From Plesiomonas shigelloides (GTDB taxonomy: Bacteria; Pseudomonadota; Gammaproteobacteria; Enterobacterales; CAMTGL01), in assembly GCF_900087055.1 (NCBI RefSeq), contig NZ_LT575468.1, forward strand, positions 2,917,773 through 2,981,772: a stretch of DNA of 64,000 nt. The letters run 5' to 3'. The position numbers and the translations under genes were made by a program. Below, one piece after another: positions 57,267 through 64,000 of the stretch; the stretch's first letter is position 1, and every line of letters begins with the position of its first letter. A model generated the notes under the pieces. The model worked only from the letters and a program-made list of their open reading frames with translations, searched no databases and was not told the origin of the DNA.

Positions 57267-58688
57267 CTACCCCAGATTAACTACCGCAGGCCACAGCTCG
57301 CTGTGCGGCCGGCTGCCGAACCAGTGGAGAGAATCGGCCAAGGCCGCCACTTCTCCGATAATAATCAGTGCCGGTGCGCCGGCTTGCGCCGCCAACTGCG
57401 GCAACTGTTGCAGCTCACCGCGTAATACCTGTTGGCTGCTACGCGTACCGTTGACGATAATCGCCACCGGGGTCTGCGCCGCACGACCATGGGCCATCAG
57501 CTGCTGACTGATCTCTGCCGCTTTGAGCGTTCCCATATAAATGGCGAGCGTTTGCCGTCCACGTGCCAGTGTCGACCAGTCCAGCGCATCGCCATCTGGG
57601 CGACAGTGGCCGGTAATAAACATCGCAGTTTGCGCATGTTCGCGGTGAGTCAGTGGAATGCCGGCATAGGCGGTAGCTCCTGCCGCCGCGGTGATCCCCG
57701 GCACCACCTGAAACGGGATCTGATGTGGCAACAGCGCTTCCAGCTCTTCGGCGCCGCGGCCAAAGATAAACGGATCGCCGCCTTTAAGACGCACCACACG
57801 TTTTCCCTGTAGCGCCAAATCCACCAGCTTTTGATTGATCTCTGCTTGCGGCACCGAATGATCACCAGCCCGTTTGCCCACGCAAATCTGCTCGGCATCG
57901 CGGCGGATCAAATCGCGGATCTCATCGGAGACCAGATAGTCGTACAGCACCACATCGGCCTGTTGCAGCACCTGTAAGGCGCGCAGCGTCAATAAACCCG
58001 GATCGCCCGGCCCAGCCCCAACCAAAAACACTTCCCCGCGCCCTTGCTCACGCTGGGCATGGGCCTTCAGCGCACGTGCCAGCTCTTGCTCGGCGTCATC
58101 ATCCCGCTCTTGCTGCACCAGTGAGGTAAAACGGCCACCGAACAAGGCTTCCCAAAAACGACGACGCTCGGTGATACCGTGCAACGCCTGTTTCACCGGC
58201 TCACGCCAGCGATCCGCCAGTTGCGCCACGACGCCAAGACGTGAAGGCAGCAAGCTTTCCAATTTTTCGCGGATCAAACGCACCAGCACCGGCGCACTGC
58301 CGCCCGACGATACCGCGACCACCAACGGCGAACGATCAATGATCGACGGCATGATGAAAGAGCACAGCGCCTTGTTATCCACCACATTGATCAGCACCGC
58401 GCGCGCCTCTGCAGCGCGACTGACGCGGTGATTGAGCAGCTCATCATCGGTCGCCGCCACCACCAGAAACACATGTTCTAACTGCGTATCCGCAAACTCT
58501 TGCGCTACCCACTGCAGCGCGCCCTGCTCAGCGCGACGCTGCAATTCGGCCGTCAGGGTACGGCTGACTATCTGCACTTGTGCGCCTGCGCGTAGCAATA
58601 ACGCCACTTTGCGCTCAGCCACTTCACCGCCGCCCACCACTAACACCTTACGCCCTGCTAAGCGGGCAAAAACCGGTAAAAACTCCAT
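57267..58688 (-). CDS. cysG: siroheme synthase CysG (multifunctional)
   Basis: CysG makes siroheme, the cofactor of sulfite and nitrite reductases, from uroporphyrinogen III. The 473-residue protein has an N-terminal dehydrogenase-ferrochelatase half ([39 protein letters not shown]) and a C-terminal uroporphyrinogen methyltransferase half from about 210 ([42 protein letters not shown]). ATG 58688 aligns with the E. coli start; two in-frame Met codons lie further upstream. It is the first gene of the cysG-cysD-cysN-cysC-cysQ series. Confidence 0.97.
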   Translation of the reverse strand: MEFLPVFARLAGRKVLVVGGGEVAERKVALLLRAGAQVQIVSRTLTAELQRRAEQGALQWVAQEFADTQLEHVFLVVAATDDELLNHRVSRAAEARAVLINVVDNKALCSFIMPSIIDRSPLVVAVSSGGSAPVLVRLIREKLESLLPSRLGVVAQLADRWREPVKQALHGITERRRFWEALFGGRFTSLVQQERDDDAEQELARALKAHAQREQGRGEVFLVGAGPGDPGLLTLRALQVLQQADVVLYDYLVSDEIRDLIRRDAEQICVGKRAGDHSVPQAEINQKLVDLALQGKRVVRLKGGDPFIFGRGAEELEALLPHQIPFQVVPGITAAAGATAYAGIPLTHREHAQTAMFITGHCRPDGDALDWSTLARGRQTLAIYMGTLKAAEISQQLMAHGRAAQTPVAIIVNGTRSSQQVLRGELQQLPQLAAQAGAPALIIIGEVAALADSLHWFGSRPHSELWPAVVNLG

Positions 58689-59005
58689 CACTGCGGCCCC
58701 TGACATCCCTACGTATGCAAGCAATATAGAGGCTTATTGAGAGGCCCATAAATGATGATTTCATCTTTGCAATTCCGTTTTGTTCTAATGCCGTTCGCCT
58801 TTAGTCAGCCCGCACGGTCACACGGCCAATGCGCTTCGCAAGACGCGCGCCCCATGCCACGATTCACGACAGAGTTACCGGATTGTTCGCGACCAACTTC
58901 ACACTCCTATCGCGAGAAAACGCGGCATACATTGAGATTTGTTACCCTGTTCCGAGTTTTACCTTCCCTTATCTCAACAACCTACTGACTGACAGAGGAA
59001 TCGCT
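58689..59005. other. divergent promoter region between cysG and cpdB
   Basis: No gene is supported in these 317 bases. A minus-strand TATATT -10-like element lies at 58723-58728 without a good -35, which would fit an activator-dependent (CysB-type) promoter for the cys series. The CysB site itself is too degenerate to assign by eye. Confidence 0.45.
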
Positions 59006-60979
59006 ATGTCTTTGTCCCGTTCTCCGCTGGCACTGGCCATTGCAGCCGGTTTGTTCTGTGCCGCTTCTGCCAATGCCGCCACCGTTGAACTGCGGGTGCT
59101 GGAAACTACCGACCTGCACAGCAACATGATGGATTATGACTACTACAAGGATAAGCCGACCGAGAAGTTCGGCCTGACCCGTACCGCTACGCTGATCGGT
59201 GAAGCCCGCAAAGAGGCCAAAAACAGTGTGTTGGTGGATAACGGCGACCTGATCCAAGGCAGCCCTATGGGGGACTATCAGGCTGCAAAAGGTCTGAAGA
59301 AAGGCGAACAACACCCCGTTTATAAGGCGATGAATCTGCTGGATTACCAAGTGGGTAACTTGGGTAACCACGAATTTAACTACGGTCTGGATTACCTGAA
59401 AACGGCATTAGCGGGCGCCGCCTTCCCGTACATCAACGCCAACGTGTTTGATGCCAAAACCGGTAAGCCACTGCTGCAGCAATACCTGATCAAAGACACC
59501 GAAGTGGTGGATAACGAGGGTAACAAGCAGACCATCAAAATCGGTTATATTGGCTTTGTACCGCCACAGATTATGGTGTGGGATAAAGCCAATCTGGAAG
59601 GCAAAGTCACTGTTAAAGACATCAAGCAGACCGCAGAAGAGCTGGTGCCGAAGATGCGTGCCGAAGGCGCGGATCTGGTGATTGCGATTCCGCACTCTGG
59701 CGTTTCAAGCGATCCGTATAAAGCGATGGCTGAAAACTCGGTCTATTACCTCTCTCAGGTTAAAGGTATCGATGCCATCATGTTCGGCCACTCCCATGGC
59801 GTGTTCCCGAGCAAAGATTTTGCCACCCTGCCGGGCGTGGATCTGAGTAAAGGCACCATCAATGGTGTACCGGCGGTCATGCCGGGTCAGTGGGGTGACC
59901 ATCTGGGCGTAGTCGATTTAACCCTGAACAACGATAAAGGCCAGTGGAGCATCACTGACTCCCGCGCCCAAGCACGTCCTATTTTTGACAAAGCAGCCAA
60001 CAAACCGCTGGTCGAAGCCGATGCCAAACTGACTGCTGCTCTAGCTGCCGATCATAAAGGCACCCGTGATTTTGTCAGCAAGCCGATTGGTAAAGCCTCG
60101 GATAACATGTACAGCTTCTTAGCGCTGATTCAAGATGATCCAACCGTGCAAATCGTCAACAACGCTCAGAAAGCCTACGTTGAACACTTCGTGCAAGGCG
60201 ATCCGGATCTGGATGGAATCCCAGTGCTGTCTGCCGCCGCGCCATTTAAAGTGGGCGGACGTAAAAACGATCCATCCAGCTTCGTGGAAGTTGAGAAAGG
60301 TGAGCTGACCTTCCGTAACGCGGCCGATCTGTATCTGTACCCGAACACGCTGGTGACCGTGAAGGTCAACGGTGCGCAGCTGAAAGATTGGCTGGAGTGC
60401 TCCGCCGGACAGTTCAACCAAATCGATCCGAACTCCAGCAAGCCACAAGAGCTGATCAACTGGGACGGTTTCCGCACCTACAACTTCGACGTGATTGATG
60501 GCGTGAACTATCAAATTGACGTGACCCAACCGGCTCGTTTCGATGGTGAATGTAAGTTGATCAACCCAAGCTCGGAGCGAATTAAGGCACTGACCTTCAA
60601 CGGCAAGCCAGTCGATCCAAAAGCGCAGTTCCTGATTGCGACCAACAACTACCGCGCCTACGGTGAGAAATTTGCCGGTACCGGTAGCCAGTATGTGGCC
60701 TTTGCCTCACCAGATGAAAACCGTCAGGTGCTAGCGAACTACATCAGCGAGCAGAGCAAGCAACAAGGCCAAGTGGTGCCAACAGCCGATAACAACTGGC
60801 GTTTAGCGCCAATCAACAGCAAAACCAAGCTGGATATCCGCTTTGAAACCTCACCAAGTGACAAGGCCAGCCAGTTCATCAAAGAACATGCGCAGTATCC
60901 AATGCAGCAAGTTGGTAAAGATGAAAACGGCTTTGCCCTGTATCAAGTGGATCTGAATGCGCCTGCGGCCAAGCAGTAA
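59006..60979 (+). CDS. cpdB: periplasmic 2',3'-cyclic-nucleotide phosphodiesterase/3'-nucleotidase CpdB
   Basis: CpdB hydrolyses 2',3'-cyclic nucleotides and 3'-nucleotides in the periplasm for nucleoside and phosphate scavenging. The 657-residue precursor has a signal peptide ([22 protein letters not shown]), a metallophosphatase domain ([44 protein letters not shown]) and a C-terminal 5'-nucleotidase substrate domain ([27 protein letters not shown]). AGAGGAATCGCT precedes ATG 59006. The frame is open further upstream but that part is not signal-like. Confidence 0.97.
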   Translation: MSLSRSPLALAIAAGLFCAASANAATVELRVLETTDLHSNMMDYDYYKDKPTEKFGLTRTATLIGEARKEAKNSVLVDNGDLIQGSPMGDYQAAKGLKKGEQHPVYKAMNLLDYQVGNLGNHEFNYGLDYLKTALAGAAFPYINANVFDAKTGKPLLQQYLIKDTEVVDNEGNKQTIKIGYIGFVPPQIMVWDKANLEGKVTVKDIKQTAEELVPKMRAEGADLVIAIPHSGVSSDPYKAMAENSVYYLSQVKGIDAIMFGHSHGVFPSKDFATLPGVDLSKGTINGVPAVMPGQWGDHLGVVDLTLNNDKGQWSITDSRAQARPIFDKAANKPLVEADAKLTAALAADHKGTRDFVSKPIGKASDNMYSFLALIQDDPTVQIVNNAQKAYVEHFVQGDPDLDGIPVLSAAAPFKVGGRKNDPSSFVEVEKGELTFRNAADLYLYPNTLVTVKVNGAQLKDWLECSAGQFNQIDPNSSKPQELINWDGFRTYNFDVIDGVNYQIDVTQPARFDGECKLINPSSERIKALTFNGKPVDPKAQFLIATNNYRAYGEKFAGTGSQYVAFASPDENRQVLANYISEQSKQQGQVVPTADNNWRLAPINSKTKLDIRFETSPSDKASQFIKEHAQYPMQQVGKDENGFALYQVDLNAPAAKQ

Positions 60980-61026
60980 CCGAATAGGCTGACGAGCACT
61001 GACAAACGTGAGTCGTCGCCAGTAAC

Positions 61027-61058
61027 AAAAAGGCCTTCCATGATGGAAGGCCTTTTTT
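61027..61058. terminator. bidirectional terminator between cpdB and ytfB
   Basis: AAAAAGGCCTTCC, loop ATGAT, GGAAGGCCTTTTTT lies between convergent genes. Confidence 0.93.
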
Positions 61059-61090
61059 ATGTTTCGATGTTCAATTACGGCGACATTCAA

Positions 61091-62089
61091 TTACTGCGAC
61101 TGGGCAAACGAGCCATCGGCCAGTCGGACAAAGACGACTGGCTTGCTGCCCGCCACTGCATCGAGCTGTAGCGCTTCCACCTCGCCCTTGGCATTGGTTT
61201 TCACCCGTACCGTTTGACCGGCTTTGACATTGCTCAGCGGCTTATCCGCGGCCTGTGCCCGCGTCATGGCCATCAAATCCGGTAGCGGCAGGTTGCCGGA
61301 GCGGAACACTTGCGCCAAGGTTACGCCCTTACCCACTTGGTAGCTTTGCCAGCCAGCAGTGCTGGTTTTAGCGGCGCTCTCCACCGGCTTTTTCTCCGCC
61401 ACTTTTTCAGGGGCTTTTTCCGGTGTTTTTTTTGCCACTTCACGCACTGGCGCTTCTTTTACTGGCGTTTCTTTGACGGCTGGTTTGCTAACGCTACGCT
61501 CAGGCGCTCTGTCTGCCACCCGAGTAGTCGCTTTGCTTTCCGCTTCACGGCGCACCGTGTTGCTTGGCGCCTGTGCCGCACGGGTTACCGGCGGTGAGCT
61601 CACCGGCACCGCTTCGCTGCGCTGCTCCAGATCTTCTGGCATCTCTTGCGGGATGCGACGATCCGGTTGCCGCTCAGACAATGCTTCCGGCGTCAGGGCC
61701 ACCGGGGTGTTATCTTGCACGCCCTCGGCTCCCGCCACCGGCAAAGCCGCTTCACTTTGCTCCGGCGCCGATGAACCTGACGGCAACACAATCCCAAGCA
61801 GCACCACTAGCGCACTGACGGTGATCCAGCGGCGATGAAACGGCGATACCGGCCCAAGCCAGTTAAAGCGATCCGGCACATGCCACAACGCGACCAGCGC
61901 TGCACGCAACACGCCCGATAACCCCATCTCTGCCGGTGGGAGTTTGATATTCAGCGTCGGCCATTGCCAATCGGGCAACGACAATTTTTCCCGCCAATTA
62001 AAACGGGGCGCGCGCTGCTTGGGCGCGGCCTTGGCGGGGCGTTTTTTTCCCGGTCTTCCTACCGGTCCGCTATCTGTACGCAGGTCCAC
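61091..62089 (-). CDS. ytfB: OapA-family cell-envelope protein YtfB
   Basis: YtfB is a single-span membrane protein with a periplasmic OapA/LysM-like domain, associated in E. coli with cell division and glycan binding. Here it has 332 residues. The N-terminus is basic and cytoplasmic (VGRPGKKRPAKAAPKQRAPR), and the OapA_N segment is ALWHVPDRFNWLGPVSPFHRRW. One helix (VSALVVLLGIVLPSG) is followed by a long Lys/Glu/Pro/Thr-rich linker and the C-terminal domain (WQSYQVGKGVTLAQVFRSGNLPLPDLMAM, ending VRLADGSFAQSQ). It is longer than E. coli YtfB, mostly in the linker. I chose GTG 62089 because GGAG is 5 bases upstream; GTG 62104 is the alternative. It is divergent from fklB, as in E. coli. Confidence 0.88.
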   Translation of the reverse strand: MDLRTDSGPVGRPGKKRPAKAAPKQRAPRFNWREKLSLPDWQWPTLNIKLPPAEMGLSGVLRAALVALWHVPDRFNWLGPVSPFHRRWITVSALVVLLGIVLPSGSSAPEQSEAALPVAGAEGVQDNTPVALTPEALSERQPDRRIPQEMPEDLEQRSEAVPVSSPPVTRAAQAPSNTVRREAESKATTRVADRAPERSVSKPAVKETPVKEAPVREVAKKTPEKAPEKVAEKKPVESAAKTSTAGWQSYQVGKGVTLAQVFRSGNLPLPDLMAMTRAQAADKPLSNVKAGQTVRVKTNAKGEVEALQLDAVAGSKPVVFVRLADGSFAQSQ

Positions 62090-62259
62090 TTCATCTCCAT
62101 GCACTAGACAAACCGCGATCGATTTATTTTTTCCTTTTCACAGAGAAAAGTCACGGTATTTACTATTAAAAATCGCATTTGCGACGCCTATTTTTGCCGG
62201 AATGCACCGGTACTGATATGCTCGCACCTCTGTGAGCAGTTTATCTGTAAGGAAAAGAA

Positions 62260-62880
62260 ATGACAGCCTCAACCCTTAATACTATGGAAGCTCAGGCCAG
62301 CTATGGCATCGGTCTGCAAATTGGTCAGCAACTGGCCGAAAGCGGTCTGACCGGACTGGAGCTGGATGCCCTGACTCAGGGTCTGCGCGACTCACTGGAA
62401 GGCAATGCTCCGGCTGTTGCTGTCGATGTGGTTCACCGTGCGCTGCGTGAAATGCATGCTCGCGCAGATGAGGCGCGTCAAGCCAAGTATCAAGAAGCCG
62501 CGGCAGAAGGCGAAGCGTTCTTGGCGCAAAACTCCTCTCGCGAAGGCGTAACCTGCACCGGTAGCGGCCTGCAGTTCGAAGTGCTGCAGCAAGGCGACGG
62601 CCCAATCCCTGCGCGCACTGACCGTGTGCGTGTACATTACACCGGTAGCCTGCTGGACGGTACTGTATTTGATAGCTCGGTACAACGCGGCCAGCCAGCT
62701 GAGTTCCCTGTCAACGGCGTGATCGCCGGTTGGATTGAAGCGCTGACCCTGATGCCAGTTGGCTCTAAGTGGCGTTTGTATATCCCGCATCAGCTGGCCT
62801 ATGGCGAGCGCGGTGCTGGTCACTCGATTCCACCATGCAGCATGCTGCAGTTTGATGTAGAGCTGCTGGAGATCCTGTAA
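62260..62880 (+). CDS. fklB: FKBP22-type peptidyl-prolyl isomerase FklB
   Basis: FklB is a dimeric FK506-binding-type prolyl isomerase of 206 residues, the E. coli length. The N-terminal helical dimerisation part ([18 protein letters not shown], residues 1-90) is linked to the FKBP domain ([59 protein letters not shown]). AAGGAAAAGAA precedes ATG 62260. No signal peptide is present, so it acts in the cytoplasm. Confidence 0.97.
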   Translation: MTASTLNTMEAQASYGIGLQIGQQLAESGLTGLELDALTQGLRDSLEGNAPAVAVDVVHRALREMHARADEARQAKYQEAAAEGEAFLAQNSSREGVTCTGSGLQFEVLQQGDGPIPARTDRVRVHYTGSLLDGTVFDSSVQRGQPAEFPVNGVIAGWIEALTLMPVGSKWRLYIPHQLAYGERGAGHSIPPCSMLQFDVELLEIL

Positions 62881-62920
62881 GGATCAGCAAGTGACATCGC
62901 TACGCTAAAAGCGATACTGC

Positions 62921-62951
62921 AAAAAAGCCGTGTGACTCACACGGCTTTTTT
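62921..62951. terminator. bidirectional terminator between fklB and the cold-shock gene
   Basis: AAAAAAGCCGTGTG, loop ACT, CACACGGCTTTTTT lies between convergent genes. Confidence 0.93.
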
Positions 62952-62975
62952 ATTGGTTTCTTGATTGGGTGTGAG

Positions 62976-63185
62976 TTACACCACTGGCTCGACGTTTTCG
63001 GCTTTTTTCCCGCGCTGGTCACTGACCTCGGTATAAGTGACCTGCTGACCTTCTTTTAGCGTGCGAAAACCGTTGCCCTGAATCGCAGAAAAGTGCACAA
63101 ACACATCTTCCCCGCCAGCATTTTGAATAAACCCAAACCCTTTACTGTCATTGAACCACTTCACGGTTCCTTGCAACTTCGACAT
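62976..63185 (-). CDS. cold-shock domain protein (CspA family)
   Basis: This is a single cold-shock domain of 69 residues that binds single-stranded RNA or DNA and melts RNA structure. RNP1 (SKGFGFIQ) and RNP2 (DVFVHFSAI) are intact. AGGGAAAGACA precedes ATG 63185. The C-terminal region ([16 protein letters not shown]) is more polar than in CspA or CspE, so I do not assign a specific paralog. The 240-base upstream space could hold a long 5' leader, as in cold-inducible csp genes. Confidence 0.93.
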   Translation of the reverse strand: MSKLQGTVKWFNDSKGFGFIQNAGGEDVFVHFSAIQGNGFRTLKEGQQVTYTEVSDQRGKKAENVEPVV

Positions 63186-63227
63186 TGTCTTTCCCTATGT
63201 TCAAAACGGTATTTCTAAACGAAAGTG

Positions 63228-63344
63228 CTAAACGGTGCGCAGACTATCGTGACGCCCTACCATCCCGCAGCCACACCAAGGCTGTCGGATGGGGCGCGCA
63301 AGCTTACATAGCAGCAAAGCGAAGATAGCCAAACAGAGTGTCAT
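63228..63344 (-). CDS. possible 38-residue membrane-associated small protein
   Basis: In the spacer between cysH and the cold-shock gene, ATG 63344 opens 38 codons beginning MTLCLAIFALLLCKLA, then a Cys/Trp-containing polar part (PWCGCGMVGRH). AAGG lies about 8-11 bases upstream. The hydrophobic start and C-x-C cluster are suggestive, but the frame is short and could be part of the csp leader. Family unknown. Confidence 0.25.
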   Translation of the reverse strand: MTLCLAIFALLLCKLARPIRQPWCGCGMVGRHDSLRTV

Positions 63345-63429
63345 CCTAGCAACCTTGGTTAAAAAATACGCCGCGTCGCATCGCGTTTTACCGGTAAGTT
63401 CACTCCCCGCCGCCGAATTTGTGATCGCG

Positions 63430-64000
63430 TTAGATCCCCGAGCCTTGATCTTCCCCTGATTCATGCAGGCCGCACTCACGTTTCAAACCAAAAAAGCGCG
63501 TCTCTTCTTCGCTCATGCCCGACTCCCATTTGCGCGTGGTATGGGTATCGCCCACCGACAAATACCCTTGCTCCCACAGTGGATGATAGGGTAAGCCATG
63601 TTCGGTCAGATAACGGTGCACCTGCCGGTTATCCCAATCGACAATCGGCAAAAACTTAAAGCAGCCACGCTGTACACTCAGCACCGGCAAACTGGCGCGG
63701 CTACTGGCCTGTGCGCGGCGTAAGCCAGCAAACCACGTCCCGGCCTGCAATTGCTCGAGCGCGCGTTGCATCGGTTCGACTTTATTCAGTTGGTTATACT
63801 GCGCTAACCCATCCAAGCCTTGCTCCCACAAGCGGCCATAGCGCGCCTCTTGCCACGCCGGCGATAAGGGGCTGCGAAACACCTGCAAATTCAGCTGCAG
63901 GCGTTCGGTCAGGCTATCAATAAACTGGTATGTTTCAGCAAACAGATAGCCGGTGTCGGTGAGGATTACCGGAATAGTCGGCTGCTGCTGCACCAATAAG
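63430..64000 (-). CDS. cysH: PAPS reductase CysH (5' end outside window)
   Basis: CysH reduces PAPS to sulfite and PAP using thioredoxin. About 190 C-terminal residues are present, from [18 protein letters not shown] through [13 protein letters not shown] and the [22 protein letters not shown]-like block ([17 protein letters not shown]) to the catalytic cysteine in [10 protein letters not shown]. No iron-sulfur cysteine pairs are seen, so it is the PAPS-specific enterobacterial type. The frame is open to the window edge. It completes the pathway started by CysDN and CysC about 6 kb away. Confidence 0.97.
   Translation of the reverse strand, partial: LLVQQQPTIPVILTDTGYLFAETYQFIDSLTERLQLNLQVFRSPLSPAWQEARYGRLWEQGLDGLAQYNQLNKVEPMQRALEQLQAGTWFAGLRRAQASSRASLPVLSVQRGCFKFLPIVDWDNRQVHRYLTEHGLPYHPLWEQGYLSVGDTHTTRKWESGMSEEETRFFGLKRECGLHESGEDQGSGI

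Noticed and set aside
58752-58988. 78-codon plus-strand frame upstream of cpdB
   Set aside because: It lies in the cysG-cpdB promoter region, lacks a ribosome site, and ends just before the real cpdB start.

Overview
The window is a stretch of gammaproteobacterial core chromosome. I see no insertion sequence, prophage, CRISPR array, integron, tRNA or rRNA. Gene content, start sites and gene order are Enterobacterales-like, and many products look very close to Escherichia coli proteins (ArgR, L27, L21, Mpl, CysD). Several extra genes are ones I associate more with Vibrio-like bacteria: a manganese-dependent pyrophosphatase, a PIN-PhoH protein and a TIGR03899-type protein. This mixture suggests a deep-branching member of Enterobacterales such as Plesiomonas. 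That identification is inference and was not tested.

Layout. (1) Bases 1-3.4 kb: the end of leuCD, an mdtJI-type SMR efflux pair and a divergent LysR regulator. (2) 3.4-12.4 kb: a b561-like membrane protein, dps, the rapA-rluA-ppaC group, a divergent PIN-PhoH gene and the DedA gene yabI. (3) 12.5-16.3 kb: thiBPQ behind a TPP riboswitch. (4) 16.2-19.7 kb: an enoyl-CoA hydratase/isomerase behind a FadR-like operator, and a GGEEF diguanylate cyclase with duplicated sensor modules. (5) 19.7-28.2 kb: djlA, then lptD-surA-pdxA-rsmA-apaG-apaH and convergent folA, in the order of the E. coli 1-minute region. (6) 28.3-32.5 kb: yjjPB, and rplU-rpmA-yhbE-obgE. (7) 32.8-38.6 kb: ispB, mdh, an orphan amino-acid-binding protein facing argR across tandem ARG boxes, a universal stress protein and trkH. 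(8) 38.8-62.9 kb: mpl/fbp/ppa, tamA-tamB, msrA, ytfL, ytfK, ytfJ, cysQ, cpdB, ytfB and fklB, colinear with the E. coli 95-96 minute region. That order is interrupted by a tiny membrane-protein ORF, a TIGR03899-type gene and a cysG-cysD-cysN-cysC block next to cysQ. (9) The window ends with a cold-shock gene and the 3' part of cysH.

How the genes work together. The cys genes cover siroheme synthesis, sulfate activation (CysDN, CysC), PAPS reduction (CysH) and removal of the PAP by-product (CysQ). The lptD-surA pair and the tamA-tamB pair serve outer-membrane assembly. The two soluble pyrophosphatases, PpaC and Ppa, belong to unrelated families. Most gene borders carry clear intrinsic terminators, many of them bidirectional between convergent genes.

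I found no obviously new multi-gene defence or metabolic system. The most interesting items are a likely unannotated 27-residue membrane protein (51996-52079), an ArgR-controlled orphan binding protein, predicted FadR, LysR and PurR-like operators, the duplicated sensor of the diguanylate cyclase, and the cys block inserted between cysQ and cpdB.
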